From Corynebacterium ammoniagenes DSM 20306 (GTDB lineage: Bacteria > Actinomycetota > Actinomycetes > Mycobacteriales > Mycobacteriaceae): a stretch of 64,000 nt of DNA. The stretch lies in NCBI RefSeq assembly GCF_001941425.1, contig NZ_CP009244.1, positions 496,001 through 560,000 on the forward strand, written 5' to 3'. The translations under genes and the position numbers were made by a program. This document shows, in pieces, positions 1 through 8,528 of this stretch. Every line of letters starts with the position of its first letter. Position 1 is the stretch's first letter. The notes beneath the pieces were generated by a model. It had not been told where the DNA came from. It worked only from the letters and a program-made list of their open reading frames with translations, and ran no database searches.

Positions 1-1
1 C

Positions 2-667
2 CACAAGCGTCGTTACCGTCTGATCGACTTCCGTCGTCACGACAAGGACGGCGTTCCGGCAAAGGTCGCTCACATCGAGTACGACCCGAACCGCACCGCA
101 AACATTGCTTTGCTGCACTACTTCGATGGCGAGAAGCGCTATATCATCGCTCCGAAGAACCTGAAGCAGGGTGCTGTTGTTGAGGCCGGCGCTAATGCCG
201 ACATCAAGGTTGGTAACAACCTGCCACTGCGCAACATCCCAACCGGTACCATCATCCACGCTGTGGAACTGAAGCCAGGCGCTGGTGCAAAGCTTGCACG
301 CTCCGCTGGTTCTTCCATCCAGCTGCTGGGTAAGGAAGGCAAGTACGCCATCTTGCGTATGCCATCTTCCGAAATCCGCCGCGTTGACATCCGCTGCCGC
401 GCAACCGTTGGTGAGGTCGGCAACGCTGACCAGATGAACATCAGCTGGGGCAAGGCTGGCCGTATGCGCTGGAAGGGCGTTCGCCCATCCGTTCGTGGTG
501 TTGTCATGAACCCAATCGACCACCCACACGGTGGTGGTGAAGGTAAGACTTCTGGTGGCCGTCACCCAGTATCCCCTTGGGGTCACAAGGAGGGTCGCAC
601 CCGCAACCCGAACCGTTACTCCAACAACATGATCGTACGACGTCGTCGTCCGAACAAGAAGCGCTAA
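2..667 (+). CDS. rplB: 50S ribosomal protein L2, 5' end outside window
   Basis: Core protein of the large subunit that supports the peptidyl-transferase centre. The frame is open from base 2, so the gene begins upstream; 221 of the usual ~280 residues are present. The C-terminal signature [14 protein letters not shown] and the basic tail ending RRRPNKKR are diagnostic. It is the first gene of a tightly packed S10-type operon and lies 13 bp before rpsS. Confidence 0.98.
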   Translation, partial: HKRRYRLIDFRRHDKDGVPAKVAHIEYDPNRTANIALLHYFDGEKRYIIAPKNLKQGAVVEAGANADIKVGNNLPLRNIPTGTIIHAVELKPGAGAKLARSAGSSIQLLGKEGKYAILRMPSSEIRRVDIRCRATVGEVGNADQMNISWGKAGRMRWKGVRPSVRGVVMNPIDHPHGGGEGKTSGGRHPVSPWGHKEGRTRNPNRYSNNMIVRRRRPNKKR

Positions 668-680
668 GAGGAGGTAAACA

Positions 681-959
681 ATGCCACGCAGCCTTAAGAA
701 AGGCCCATTCGTAGATGAGCACCTCCTCAACAAGGTGGATGCTCAGAACGAGGCAAACACCAAGCAGGTCATCAAGACCTGGTCTCGCCGCTCGACCATT
801 CTCCCTGATTTCATTGGTCACACCTTCGCCGTCCACGACGGTCGTAAGCATGTCCCAGTTTTCATTGATGACTCCATGGTCGGCCACAAGCTCGGCGAGT
901 TCGCACCAACCAAGACCTTCAAGGGTCACGTCAAGGAAGATAAGAAGGGACGTCGATAA
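681..959 (+). CDS. rpsS: 30S ribosomal protein S19
   Basis: Small-subunit head protein that contacts S13 and the A-site tRNA region. It has 92 residues and begins with the family signature [14 protein letters not shown]. The start is preceded by an AGGAGG ribosome-binding site at about 668-673. It lies between rplB and rplV as in other S10 operons. Confidence 0.98.
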   Translation: MPRSLKKGPFVDEHLLNKVDAQNEANTKQVIKTWSRRSTILPDFIGHTFAVHDGRKHVPVFIDDSMVGHKLGEFAPTKTFKGHVKEDKKGRR

Positions 960-962
960 GCG

Positions 963-1325
963 ATGAGTGACACCATCACCTCCGCATCCGCAACGGCCCG
1001 TTTCGTTCGCGTAACCCCAATGAAGGCACGTCGCGTAATCGATTTGGTTCGCGGCAAGTCCGTATCCGAAGCTCTTGCTATCTTGAAGTACGCCCCACAG
1101 GGTGCTGCTAAGCCAGTGGCAAAGGTTGTAGCTTCTGCTGCAGCTAACGCTGAGAACAACTTCGGTCTGGACCCACGCACCCTGGTCATCTCCGAGGCTT
1201 ACGCCAACGAGGGTCCAACCATGCGTCGCTTCCAGCCACGCGCCCAGGGCCGTGCATTCATGATCCGTAAGCGCACCAGCCACATCACCGTGGTGGTCGA
1301 GAGCCAGAAGGAAGGGGCCAAGTAA
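963..1325 (+). CDS. rplV: 50S ribosomal protein L22
   Basis: L22 lines the nascent peptide exit tunnel. It has 120 residues, the family's usual length. The C-terminal hairpin region ([20 protein letters not shown]) is the conserved part that reaches the tunnel and the macrolide site. The stop codon overlaps the rpsC start (TAATG), implying translational coupling. Confidence 0.98.
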   Translation: MSDTITSASATARFVRVTPMKARRVIDLVRGKSVSEALAILKYAPQGAAKPVAKVVASAAANAENNFGLDPRTLVISEAYANEGPTMRRFQPRAQGRAFMIRKRTSHITVVVESQKEGAK

Positions 1326-2068
1326 TGGGCCAGAAAATCCATCCTCACGGCCTACGTTTGGGCATCACTTCCGACTGGAAGACCCACTGGTTTGCCGACA
1401 AGGACTACGCAAACTACGTAGCCGAAGACATCAAGATCCGCGAGTACCTCTCCAAGGGTCTCGAGCGCGCCGGCATCGCCGACGTCGTCATCGAGCGCAC
1501 CCGCGATCGCGTTCGCGTCGACATTCACACTGCTCGTCCGGGCATCGTGATTGGCCGTCGTGGCGCTGAGGCTGACCGTATTCGCCGCGAGCTGGAAAAG
1601 CTCACCGGCAAGATGGTTGCCCTCAACATCCTTGAGGTCAAGCAGGTCGACGCCAACGCAACCCTGGTTGCGCAGTCCATCGCAGAACAGCTTGTCAACC
1701 GCGTGGCTTTCCGTCGCGCGATGCGCAAGGCTATTCAGGGCGCTATGCGTCAGCCACAGGTCAAGGGCATCAAGGTCTTGACTTCTGGTCGTCTGGGCGG
1801 CGCTGAAATGTCCCGCACCGAGCGCTACCACGAAGGTCGCGTTCCACTGCACACCCTTCGCGCGGAGATCGACTACGGCTTTGCAGAAGCACACACCACT
1901 TTCGGCCGCATTGGCGTCAAGGTGTGGATCTACAAGGGCGACGTTGTCGGTGGCGTGCGCGAGTCCGAACTGAACGCTCCGTCACAGGGCCGCAACCGCG
2001 GTGACCGTGGCGGCCGTCCACGCCGTGGTGGCCAGCGCCGCCAGCGTGCACAGAAGCAGGAGGGCTAA
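1325..2068 (+). CDS. rpsC: 30S ribosomal protein S3
   Basis: mRNA-entry protein of the small subunit. It has 247 residues: an N-terminal KH domain with the [14 protein letters not shown] loop (about residues 74-87) and a C-terminal S3 domain. The tail is rich in Gly, Arg and Gln, as in actinobacterial S3. It starts one base inside the rplV stop codon. Confidence 0.98.
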   Translation: MGQKIHPHGLRLGITSDWKTHWFADKDYANYVAEDIKIREYLSKGLERAGIADVVIERTRDRVRVDIHTARPGIVIGRRGAEADRIRRELEKLTGKMVALNILEVKQVDANATLVAQSIAEQLVNRVAFRRAMRKAIQGAMRQPQVKGIKVLTSGRLGGAEMSRTERYHEGRVPLHTLRAEIDYGFAEAHTTFGRIGVKVWIYKGDVVGGVRESELNAPSQGRNRGDRGGRPRRGGQRRQRAQKQEG

Positions 2069-2071
2069 TTC

Positions 2072-2488
2072 ATGCTTATCCCTAAGCGCGTAAAGTACCG
2101 CCGCCAGCACCGCCCAACCCGTAGCGGTCTGTCCAAGGGTGGTAACCGCATCACTTTCGGTGACTACGCAATCCAGGCTCTGGAGCCTGCTTACGTCACC
2201 AACCGTCAGATTGAGGCAGCACGTATTGCCATCAACCGCCACGTCAAGCGTGGTGGCAAGGTATGGATCACCGTCTACCCAGACCGTCCATTGACCCAGA
2301 AGCCACTTGGTGTTCGTATGGGTTCCGGTAAGGGTCCAGTTGAGAAGTGGGTGGCTAACGTTAAGCCAGGTCGCATTCTCTTCGAGATGACCTACCCGGA
2401 TGAGGCTACTGCAGTAGAGGCTCTGCGTCGTGCAGGCCAGAAGCTGCCTTGCAAGGTCCGTATCATCAAGAAGGAGGACCAGTTCTAA
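2072..2488 (+). CDS. rplP: 50S ribosomal protein L16
   Basis: L16 helps position tRNA at the A and P sites. It has 138 residues and starts [14 protein letters not shown], with the conserved [17 protein letters not shown] segment. The stop overlaps the rpmC start (TAATG). Confidence 0.98.
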   Translation: MLIPKRVKYRRQHRPTRSGLSKGGNRITFGDYAIQALEPAYVTNRQIEAARIAINRHVKRGGKVWITVYPDRPLTQKPLGVRMGSGKGPVEKWVANVKPGRILFEMTYPDEATAVEALRRAGQKLPCKVRIIKKEDQF

Positions 2489-2718
2489 TGGCACTAGGTA
2501 CCCCTGCCCACGAGTTCCGCGAGCTCGACAATGCTGAACTGGACAAGCGTCTTGCGGATGCGAAGGAAGAACTGTTCAACCTTCGTTTCCAAAAAGCTAC
2601 CGGTCAGTTGACCAACAACCAGCGCATTGGCGCCGTCAAGCGCGAAATCGCTCGTATCTACACCGTTCTGCGTGAGCGCGAGCTTGGTTTGTCGGTCGTT
2701 CCGGGAGCTGAGGCATAA
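2488..2718 (+). CDS. rpmC: 50S ribosomal protein L29
   Basis: Small exit-tunnel-rim protein of 76 residues. The frame is open further upstream, but the ATG at 2488 is preferred: it overlaps the rplP stop, has AAGGAGG at about 2471-2476, and gives the standard L29 length. The [15 protein letters not shown] motif is characteristic. Confidence 0.97.
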   Translation: MALGTPAHEFRELDNAELDKRLADAKEELFNLRFQKATGQLTNNQRIGAVKREIARIYTVLRERELGLSVVPGAEA

Positions 2719-2720
2719 TT

Positions 2721-3005
2721 ATGAGTGAGGCAATTGTGAACGATACCCAAAAGGAAAAGGGCAACCGCAAGAACCGTACCGGCGTTGTTGTTTCCGACAA
2801 GATGAACAAGACCATTGTTGTCGAGTTGGAAAACCGTAAGCAGCACGCACTGTACGGCAAGATCATGCGTAACAACCCACGTGTTAAGGTCCACGACGAA
2901 GACGAAACCGCAGGCATCGGCGACCGCGTTCTGATTCAGGAATGCCGTCCTCTGTCGAAGGACAAGCACCACCGCTTGGTTGAAATCGTCGAGAAGGCTA
3001 AGTAA
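2721..3005 (+). CDS. rpsQ: 30S ribosomal protein S17
   Basis: 16S rRNA-binding OB-fold protein of 94 residues. The core [18 protein letters not shown] and the C-terminal [16 protein letters not shown] are family signatures. The short N-terminal extension (about 15 residues) is typical of actinobacteria. It is the last gene of this operon part, as a terminator follows 36 bp later instead of rplN. Confidence 0.97.
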   Translation: MSEAIVNDTQKEKGNRKNRTGVVVSDKMNKTIVVELENRKQHALYGKIMRNNPRVKVHDEDETAGIGDRVLIQECRPLSKDKHHRLVEIVEKAK

Positions 3006-3041
3006 GACTTATACCCTCTCAACGCTTTAACCGCGGATGAG

Positions 3042-3079
3042 AAAGCGACCTATGTGAGCAATCACGTAGGTCGCTTTTT
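3042..3079 (+). terminator. Intrinsic terminator after rpsQ
   Basis: The left arm AAAGCGACCTA at 3042-3052 pairs with TAGGTCGCTTT at 3067-3077. The inner GTGA/TCAC extends the hairpin, and a T-run follows. It separates the S10 operon from the surface-protein genes. Confidence 0.85.
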
Positions 3080-3091
3080 GCTTGTCGATGC
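3080..3091 (+). repeat. Recurrent word GCTTGTCGATGC (copy 1 of 7 exact)
   Basis: Exact copies lie at 3080-3091, 5329-5340, 7289-7300, 33315-33326, 36973-36984 and 63978-63989 on the plus strand and at 4789-4800 on the minus strand. Near copies sharing CTTGTCGATG start at 10213, 21996, 31478 and 36842 (plus) and near 23825 and 35676 (minus). They occur in both coding and non-coding DNA. None was seen in the integrated element at 37326-59787. Its function is unknown. Confidence 0.7.
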
Positions 3092-3112
3092 ACCCTCACG
3101 CATCAAACAACT

Positions 3113-3152
3113 AAGCCCCCTTCCCACCGAATAGGTGATGGAAAGGGAGCTT
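3113..3152 (-). terminator. Hairpin downstream of the surface-protein gene
   Basis: An imperfect stem (AAGC-CCCTT at 3113-3126 with AAGGG-GCTT at 3140-3152) lies 43 bp past the stop of the minus-strand surface-protein gene. It is probably that gene's terminator, although the T-tract is weak. Confidence 0.5.
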
Positions 3153-3195
3153 CGAAGTTAGCTAGCGAAATAGCTTGAAAGCTTGAAGACTTAGT

Positions 3196-3954
3196 TTAAG
3201 CAGTCAAGAAGCGACGTGCAGCAAATGCTGCAGCGCCCAGCACGGAGATTGCAGCCAGAGCAGCAAGCACACGCGCTACAGTGTTGTCGCCGGTCTCAGC
3301 GTTAATGCCGCGGTCACCTAAAGTGGTGGTCTCGCAGTTTTCGCCGTTTCCTTCGTTGGTGCCGCCACCGTTATTAGGGGTTTCGCAGTCCTCGCGGTCG
3401 TTTTCATTGCCAGGGGTGCGCTCGCGCTCACGTTCGCGCTCGCGGTCACCCTCGCCGCCGCCTTCGCCCTCACGGTCGCCGTCGGAGCCTTCGTAATCAC
3501 AGGTGTAGCCGAACTTCTTGGCTGCAGCCTGGTCAGATTCGAACTTGTCCTGCTCGGTCAGTTCACCTTCGAGGTTTGCTGAATCGGTGACGTAGTACTG
3601 GCCATCTTCGTGCTTGAACCAGGTAGCGCCTTCAGACTCGAAGGATTCTGGAAACTCGCCATCCCACTTGATGTTGAGCTCGGCATTGGCGTCGTCGGCG
3701 CACTCTACGCGGGAGTTGGAACCGCCGTCATAAGGGGTTTCGCCTTCTTTGACGCGCTCACGCTCACGTTCACGTTCGCGGTCACCTTCATTCTCACCAT
3801 TGTCGCCGTCGTTGTTGTTTTCGTTAACGCCACGGTCCCCGAGGGTGGTGGTTTCTTGCGGGACCGCACCTTCAGATGCACTTGCTGGAATACCAGCGAA
3901 TGCGATTGCGCCAGTTAGCGCGGCCGCGGCTAGGGAAGTGCCAAGACGCTTCAT
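3196..3954 (-). CDS. Secreted surface protein with Arg-Glu repeats and sortase-like C-terminus
   Basis: Not recognised as a named family. The 252-residue product has a signal peptide (about 1-27, ending ASASEG) and two low-complexity (Arg-Glu)n stretches (about 58-67 and 170-179). These flank a compact region (about 84-153) with Cys85 and Cys152. The C-terminus carries NAETG (218-222), one hydrophobic helix (226-246) and Ala-Arg-Arg. That layout is a sorting signal, and NAETG resembles the LAxTG motif of class E sortases. The peptide ETTTLGDRG occurs twice, near residues 34 and 208. The ATG at 3954 was chosen for its AGGAGAAAC ribosome site and because the signal peptide then starts at residue 1. 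The sortase gene lies 164 bp upstream on the same strand, which suggests enzyme and substrate (inference). Confidence 0.75.
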   Translation of the reverse strand: MKRLGTSLAAAALTGAIAFAGIPASASEGAVPQETTTLGDRGVNENNNDGDNGENEGDRERERERERVKEGETPYDGGSNSRVECADDANAELNIKWDGEFPESFESEGATWFKHEDGQYYVTDSANLEGELTEQDKFESDQAAAKKFGYTCDYEGSDGDREGEGGGEGDRERERERERTPGNENDREDCETPNNGGGTNEGNGENCETTTLGDRGINAETGDNTVARVLAALAAISVLGAAAFAARRFLTA

Positions 3955-4118
3955 ACTGTTTCTCCTATTTGAATTGTGTGAAAATGCGCGGAACGAGATC
4001 CACATAGGCCCCACACGCACTACCAGAGACATTAACAACATCATTCACGGGAGTCACACAGCGACACGCCAGAAACTATTGAAACTTCTTTAACATTCGT
4101 AACATTGGTAACAAGTTG

Positions 4119-4934
4119 CTAAATCGCATCAACGACTCGGTCATACTGCCAACCCACCACGGCATTTTTTACTGCAGCTTTCAAAAGGTTGGGCGGCTGG
4201 ATGCAACTAATGGTCAACAGCCTGCCTGGGGTAGCAGAGGTGCCCCAGATTTCTTCTGACTGGGAAAGTCCTGACTTTTCCGGCTCATGCATATCGGTGG
4301 CTTCATAAACCAGCCACAAATCACCCGATTCCTGGGTGCGGATAAACATCTCATCGCCGATGCTTACTTGGTGCTCCTCCGCGCTGCCGTCATAAAGATC
4401 ATTGAAGACAGCCGGCACTCCGGCGCCGGTATGGCCTGCGATGACCACGATGTCCGAGGCATCGGTACCCGGCAGCGAATATGGCCGGTCATCGGCAGTG
4501 TAGACACAGGCCTCCGACATTGTGTCTGGGTCAATGGCTCCATCGCTGGTCGCGCAATCATTGCTTTCAAATTCGGCGTGCAAATCGATCCCCGGGATAT
4601 ACATCTCCACCGGCCGCGAAGGCTCCACGGTGACATCCAAGGGTGCCGGAGAAGCCGACGTCGCCACGGGTTCTTCCGCGATCTTATTGTCCGTCGAGGA
4701 AACTATCACGGCCGTAATCGAGACAATCAGCACAACCAACAGCGCAATCGCGATATAAAGGCGCATGCGGGGAGGGATGGCGAAGATGGCATCGACAAGC
4801 TTTTGGCGCAAAGTCTTGCGCGGGCCTAACGTGCCCCGACCGCGCTTCTCGCGTGGTGGGGGACGGTGATATTCCGGCGGCCTGGAAGCCGGGCGTTGAT
4901 AAGAACGCCGCGGATAATTGCGCCCTGAAGTCAT
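4119..4934 (-). CDS. Membrane-anchored sortase-family transpeptidase
   Basis: Predicted cysteine transpeptidase that would link surface proteins to the cell wall. The 271 residues comprise a Pro/Arg-rich cytoplasmic tail (1-55), one membrane segment (about 58-79) and an exported sortase domain opening with YIPGIDL. Catalytic candidates are His168 (VVIAGHTG) and Cys244 (LLTISCIQP). No Arg sits at the usual short distance after the Cys; the nearest is Arg266, so the third active-site residue is uncertain. The start has AAAGGTGGG upstream. The gene precedes the NAETG-bearing surface protein and is divergent from a Nudix-type regulator. Confidence 0.8.
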   Translation of the reverse strand: MTSGRNYPRRSYQRPASRPPEYHRPPPREKRGRGTLGPRKTLRQKLVDAIFAIPPRMRLYIAIALLVVLIVSITAVIVSSTDNKIAEEPVATSASPAPLDVTVEPSRPVEMYIPGIDLHAEFESNDCATSDGAIDPDTMSEACVYTADDRPYSLPGTDASDIVVIAGHTGAGVPAVFNDLYDGSAEEHQVSIGDEMFIRTQESGDLWLVYEATDMHEPEKSGLSQSEEIWGTSATPGRLLTISCIQPPNLLKAAVKNAVVGWQYDRVVDAI

Positions 4935-4975
4935 ACCGAATGCCCACCTTTTATCGAATGAGAAGTTATCTTCTT

Positions 4976-4991
4976 ATGATAGGGCTATCAT
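4976..4991. promoter_or_regulatory. Palindromic operator candidate between sortase and Nudix regulator
   Basis: The perfect inverted repeat ATGATAG-GG-CTATCAT ends 8 bp before the ATG at 5000, in a 65-bp divergent intergenic region. The position fits autoregulation by the adjacent Nudix/winged-helix protein, with possible control of the sortase. Confidence 0.55.
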
Positions 4992-4999
4992 GAGGGCTT

Positions 5000-5689
5000 A
5001 TGAATAATCCGCAACCCCGAGGTCCCTTGCGCGATGAGCTCGGCGCGGCAAAATACCGGCATGAGGCCATCGCCGCGGTCTTGCGCGCTACTCCCGGGCG
5101 CGGCCTGCAGGTCATGGCGCATCGCCGCGAGCGCGAACCTTTCGCCGGCCAGTGGGCATTGCCATCGGGGCCGTTGGAAGTTGATGAAACCATTGAGCAG
5201 ACCATTCGCCGGCACGTGGGCGTGCAGGTTAACTTCATGGAGCAGTTGAGCACCCGTTCTTCCTTGGACCGGGATCCTTATGACCGCACCGTGGCAACAA
5301 CACACGTTGGCTTGGTTGCATGGGATGAGCTTGTCGATGCATCCTTTGTCGACCTTGAACAAGACTGGGCCTTTGATCACGGCGATATTGTGCGTGAGGC
5401 TGTGGCGCGGCTGCGAGCGAAACTGTCGTATACCAATATTGCTTTTGCATTAAGTCCTGCCGAATTTACGTTGGCTGATTTGGCACGCGCCTATGAAGCC
5501 GTGCTGGGGTATCCGGTAGCGGTGAGCAACTTGCAGCGGGTGCTCAAGCGCCGCGGACAATTGGAATTAACCGGTAGCTTCTCCCGGCCTGGTCGGGCAG
5601 GGGGCAGGCCTGCGAAACAATTCCGCTTTGTGCACCGGGAATTAGTGGTCACCGATCCCTTCGCGGCGTTTGCTCCAGCCGGGTCCTGA
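5000..5689 (+). CDS. NrtR/NdnR-like Nudix-related transcription regulator
   Basis: The 229-residue protein has an N-terminal Nudix fold (about 20-140) and a C-terminal winged-helix region (about 145-220), the architecture of NrtR-type regulators of NAD or sugar metabolism. The Nudix box is degenerate: G-x5-E-x7-R is visible from about residue 58, but the following E-U-x-E-E catalytic residues are missing (HVGV instead). It is therefore probably a ligand sensor without hydrolase activity. No NAD-biosynthesis gene is adjacent, so the regulon cannot be read from context. It is divergent from the sortase gene. Confidence 0.75.
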   Translation: MNNPQPRGPLRDELGAAKYRHEAIAAVLRATPGRGLQVMAHRREREPFAGQWALPSGPLEVDETIEQTIRRHVGVQVNFMEQLSTRSSLDRDPYDRTVATTHVGLVAWDELVDASFVDLEQDWAFDHGDIVREAVARLRAKLSYTNIAFALSPAEFTLADLARAYEAVLGYPVAVSNLQRVLKRRGQLELTGSFSRPGRAGGRPAKQFRFVHRELVVTDPFAAFAPAGS

Positions 5690-5941
5690 TTTGGCGGGCG
5701 ACAGCCGTCGCCGGAGGTTTTGACCTGCAACTTCAGCGATTTGGAGCAGCGGTAGCGGGTGTGGTTTAATGCTTAGGTTGCATTGCGCGGTGAAAGCGCG
5801 GTGTGGTGCGTTTCCGAACCACGCGAACTTCACTCGGGTAAGGCTTTGGCCTTTGCCCCCGCGAATGCATGGAAAGCAAAAGACCGCGTGTGTCAAGGTC
5901 GGAAATTTTGGCACACATTAATCCAGGTCAGGAGACCCATA

Positions 5942-6310
5942 GTGATTCAGAAAGAATCGCGTCTACGAGTCGCCGATAACTCAGGTGCACGTGAAATTCT
6001 GTGCATCCGCGTCCTCGGTGGATCCGTACGACGTTTTGCTGGCATTGGCGACACCATTGTCGCAACTGTCAAGGAAGCAACCCCGGGCGGCAACGTTAAG
6101 CAGGGCGAAATTGTTCGCGCTGTTATCGTGCGCGCCAAGAAGGAAACCCGTCGCCCAGATGGTTCCTACATCAGCTTCGACGAAAACGCAGCTGTCATTT
6201 TGAAGAACGACAGCGAGCCACGCGGTACCCGCATCTTCGGCCCTGTTGCTCGTGAGCTTCGTGACAAGAAGTTCATGAAGATCGTTTCACTTGCACCGGA
6301 GGTGATCTAA
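5942..6310 (+). CDS. rplN: 50S ribosomal protein L14
   Basis: Inter-subunit bridge protein of 122 residues starting at GTG with AGGAG at 5930-5934. The sequence [18 protein letters not shown] is the family hallmark. The frame is open upstream to 5783, but that extension is not conserved L14 sequence and is rejected. It opens the rplN-rplX-rplE block, with about 250 bp of non-coding leader before it. Confidence 0.97.
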   Translation: MIQKESRLRVADNSGAREILCIRVLGGSVRRFAGIGDTIVATVKEATPGGNVKQGEIVRAVIVRAKKETRRPDGSYISFDENAAVILKNDSEPRGTRIFGPVARELRDKKFMKIVSLAPEVI

Positions 6311-6314
6311 TCTT

Positions 6315-6629
6315 ATGAAGATTCATAAGGGAGATATGGTGATTGTCATTTCGGGCCCAGATAAGGGCGCGAAGGGCAAGGTCATCGAGGCATACCCAAA
6401 GCGTGAGCGCGTCCTGGTAGAGGGCGTTAACCGCATCAAGAAGCACGTTGCAAATTCTGCTCCAGAGCGTGGCGCAGAATCCGGCGGCATTGTTACCCAG
6501 GAAGCACCAATTCACGTTTCTAACGTTGCAATTGTGGACTCCGAGGGCAACCCGACCCGCGTCGGCTACCGTTTTGATGAAAACGGCAAGAAGGTCCGTA
6601 TCGCGCGTAGCAACGGGAAGGACATCTAA
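6315..6629 (+). CDS. rplX: 50S ribosomal protein L24
   Basis: Assembly-initiator protein of 104 residues. The N-terminal KOW motif is visible ([19 protein letters not shown]), as is the [17 protein letters not shown]-terminal segment. It starts 4 bp after rplN in the same operon. Confidence 0.97.
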   Translation: MKIHKGDMVIVISGPDKGAKGKVIEAYPKRERVLVEGVNRIKKHVANSAPERGAESGGIVTQEAPIHVSNVAIVDSEGNPTRVGYRFDENGKKVRIARSNGKDI

Positions 6630-6631
6630 AC

Positions 6632-7183
6632 ATGAGCGAGAATTACACCCCTCGTCTAAAGACTCGCTACCGCGAGGAAATCAAGGATGCTCTGAACAAG
6701 GAGTTCTCCTACGACAACGTCATGCAGATCCCTGGCGTCGTTAAGGTTGTTGTCAACATGGGCGTCGGCGATGCTGCTCGTGATGCCAAGGTCATTAACG
6801 GTGCTTTGGAAGATCTGACCGCAATTACCGGTCAGAAGCCACAGCTGCGCCGTGCACGTAAGTCCATCGCGAACTTCAAGTTGCGCGAAGGCATGCCAAT
6901 CGGTGCCCGCGTCACCCTTCGCGGCGACCGCATGTGGGAGTTCTTGGACCGCCTGCTGACCATCGCGCTGCCACGTATTCGTGACTTCCGCGGCCTGTCG
7001 GACCAGCAGTTCGACGGCAATGGTAACTACACCTTCGGTCTGGCCGAGCAGACCATGTTCTACGAAATCGACGTAGACAAGATTGACCGCCCACGTGGTA
7101 TGGACATCACCGTTGTTACCACCGCTACCAACGATGAGGAAGGCCGCAAGCTGCTTCGCGAGCTTGGCTTCCCCTTCAAGTAA
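6632..7183 (+). CDS. rplE: 50S ribosomal protein L5
   Basis: 5S rRNA-binding protein of 183 residues. Signatures include [19 protein letters not shown] and [10 protein letters not shown]. It starts 2 bp after rplX. It is followed by a terminator rather than rpsN/rpsH, so the spc operon is interrupted here. Confidence 0.97.
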   Translation: MSENYTPRLKTRYREEIKDALNKEFSYDNVMQIPGVVKVVVNMGVGDAARDAKVINGALEDLTAITGQKPQLRRARKSIANFKLREGMPIGARVTLRGDRMWEFLDRLLTIALPRIRDFRGLSDQQFDGNGNYTFGLAEQTMFYEIDVDKIDRPRGMDITVVTTATNDEEGRKLLRELGFPFK

Positions 7184-7192
7184 ATAGCCTTT

Positions 7193-7240
7193 CAACACCC
7201 CGTTAGCCTCAATCGAGGTTCACGGGGTGTTGTTGCTTTT
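7193..7240 (+). terminator. Intrinsic terminator after rplE
   Basis: CAACACCCCG (7193-7202) pairs with CGGGGTGTTG (7223-7232), with an inner CCTC/GAGG pairing and a downstream T-run. It lies 10 bp past the rplE stop. Confidence 0.88.
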
Positions 7241-7342
7241 TGTGGATAACTCGCCGCATTCGTTGACGCGTCAGCGTAGTTATCCACAGCTTGTCGATGC
7301 TTCCCTCGCGCCCGTTGTGCCGTGCCGTTTAACGTCGAAGGC

Positions 7343-8434
7343 ATGGACATATTCCAAGCATTCGTGCTTTTAAACAGCCACGGGGTGAGTCTCCTGCGAG
7401 CTATCGCTGAGCGCTCGCCGTACGATGTGGCCAGCTCCGGCATCGCGCTGTCGACGGCCAAGCAATACGCCACGCTTGCCGATGTCCTTTTCGGCCCCGC
7501 CGACTCCCCACGCCTCCAGCGCGACTCCGTCGCCCTCGCCGAACAGCGCGGGCTCAGCGTGGAGCATTTGTTGATGGTCAACAAACACGCTAAGAAACTC
7601 AAAAAGCGCGGTGCCGCGTGGAAACTCCGCGCAGAACTCATCGCGCATCAAGGCAGCTTCGAAGAAGTCGATGCCTATGGCGCACAACGCGTCAAAGAGG
7701 AAGCCGGCGAGACGCCAAAAGAACCCGGGGTTCGCATTGGCCGCGCGGTCAACGGCATGCGCACCCTCACGGTGACCGATACCCAGCGGCGCATCACCGA
7801 TTTTGAAAAGACCCTCGACGCCACCGACACCTCTGACCAACCCCGCTCCACAGCACTGCTGGAAGCGTTCTGGAAACGAGTCGACGGCAGCGGCGGAGTA
7901 CTACGCCCCGAATACCGCACCGTGATTGCCATCGGCCTGGATGATTTCGCGAAAGTATCGTGCGGCAACGGCGACGAAGTCATCGTAGGCTTATCGGATG
8001 GCACCACCATGACCGGAGCAGAACTTATCAATGCTGCGCTTGCCGGTGCACTGGGTGAGAACCTGTATGCCGGGCTGTTTCACCCAACGGCTGGCCCCGT
8101 CAACCTCTACGAGACCCGGTTTGCCTCGTTGAAACAGCGCATCGTGGCCACCGCAGAAAACCTTGTCTGCCCCTGGCCTGATTGCAACGTGCCGGCCGAT
8201 AGGTGCCAGGTACACCACATCGACGCCCATAAAAATGGCGGCCACACCTCACCGTCGAATCTGACGATGTTGTGCCGTTATCACAACGGCGTCAACGACG
8301 ATGATCCCAAGAAACGAAGACGCGGGCGAGTAGCGCGCTACCGAGGGAGGATTCATCACACCTCACCGGGCGGGAAGCGACGGTGCAATACCCACGAGCT
8401 TTCCTCCATGGGGGCGATGAACCTTATCAGCTAA
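7343..8434 (+). CDS. DUF222/13E12-type HNH endonuclease-domain protein
   Basis: Member of the actinobacterial DUF222 + HNH family, often repeated in genomes; its role is unknown. The 363 residues have an N-terminal alpha-helical DUF222 region and a C-terminal HNH zinc motif: CPWPDCNVPADRCQVHH, then NLTMLCRYHNGVND. Cys pairs and His residues are intact. The ATG at 7343 is used; an in-frame GTG at 7322 is an alternative, and neither has a clear ribosome site. It stands alone between the rplE terminator and the formate genes. Confidence 0.8.
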   Translation: MDIFQAFVLLNSHGVSLLRAIAERSPYDVASSGIALSTAKQYATLADVLFGPADSPRLQRDSVALAEQRGLSVEHLLMVNKHAKKLKKRGAAWKLRAELIAHQGSFEEVDAYGAQRVKEEAGETPKEPGVRIGRAVNGMRTLTVTDTQRRITDFEKTLDATDTSDQPRSTALLEAFWKRVDGSGGVLRPEYRTVIAIGLDDFAKVSCGNGDEVIVGLSDGTTMTGAELINAALAGALGENLYAGLFHPTAGPVNLYETRFASLKQRIVATAENLVCPWPDCNVPADRCQVHHIDAHKNGGHTSPSNLTMLCRYHNGVNDDDPKKRRRGRVARYRGRIHHTSPGGKRRCNTHELSSMGAMNLIS

Positions 8435-8470
8435 CTATTTACCGGCCATCCCATTGGGCGCATCCATTAG

Positions 8471-8496
8471 TTAACCGTTAAAGTGTTACCGGTTAA
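8471..8496. promoter_or_regulatory. Inverted repeat upstream of the formate/nitrite transporter
   Basis: TTAACCG (8471-8477) and CGGTTAA (8490-8496) form an inverted repeat 33 bp before the GTG start. It may be an operator; the regulator is not identifiable here. Confidence 0.4.
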
Positions 8497-8528
8497 AGGA
8501 TTTTGCATGCATTGGGAAGGTACTAATA

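Noticed and set aside
504..1283. Long minus-strand frame (259 codons) opposite rplB, rpsS and rplV
   Set aside because: It is antisense to three certain ribosomal genes and has no domain or ribosome site. High-GC codon bias creates such frames; the same applies to 1352-1894, 11188-12072 and 12158-12874.
5000..5689. Considered as an active ADP-ribose or NADH Nudix hydrolase
   Set aside because: The Nudix box lacks the catalytic glutamates and the C-terminus is a winged helix, so a regulator is more likely.
8471..8496. Inverted repeat considered as a terminator of the HNH gene
   Set aside because: Arms are only 7 bp and AT-rich with no T-run; its position just before the FNT start favours an operator.
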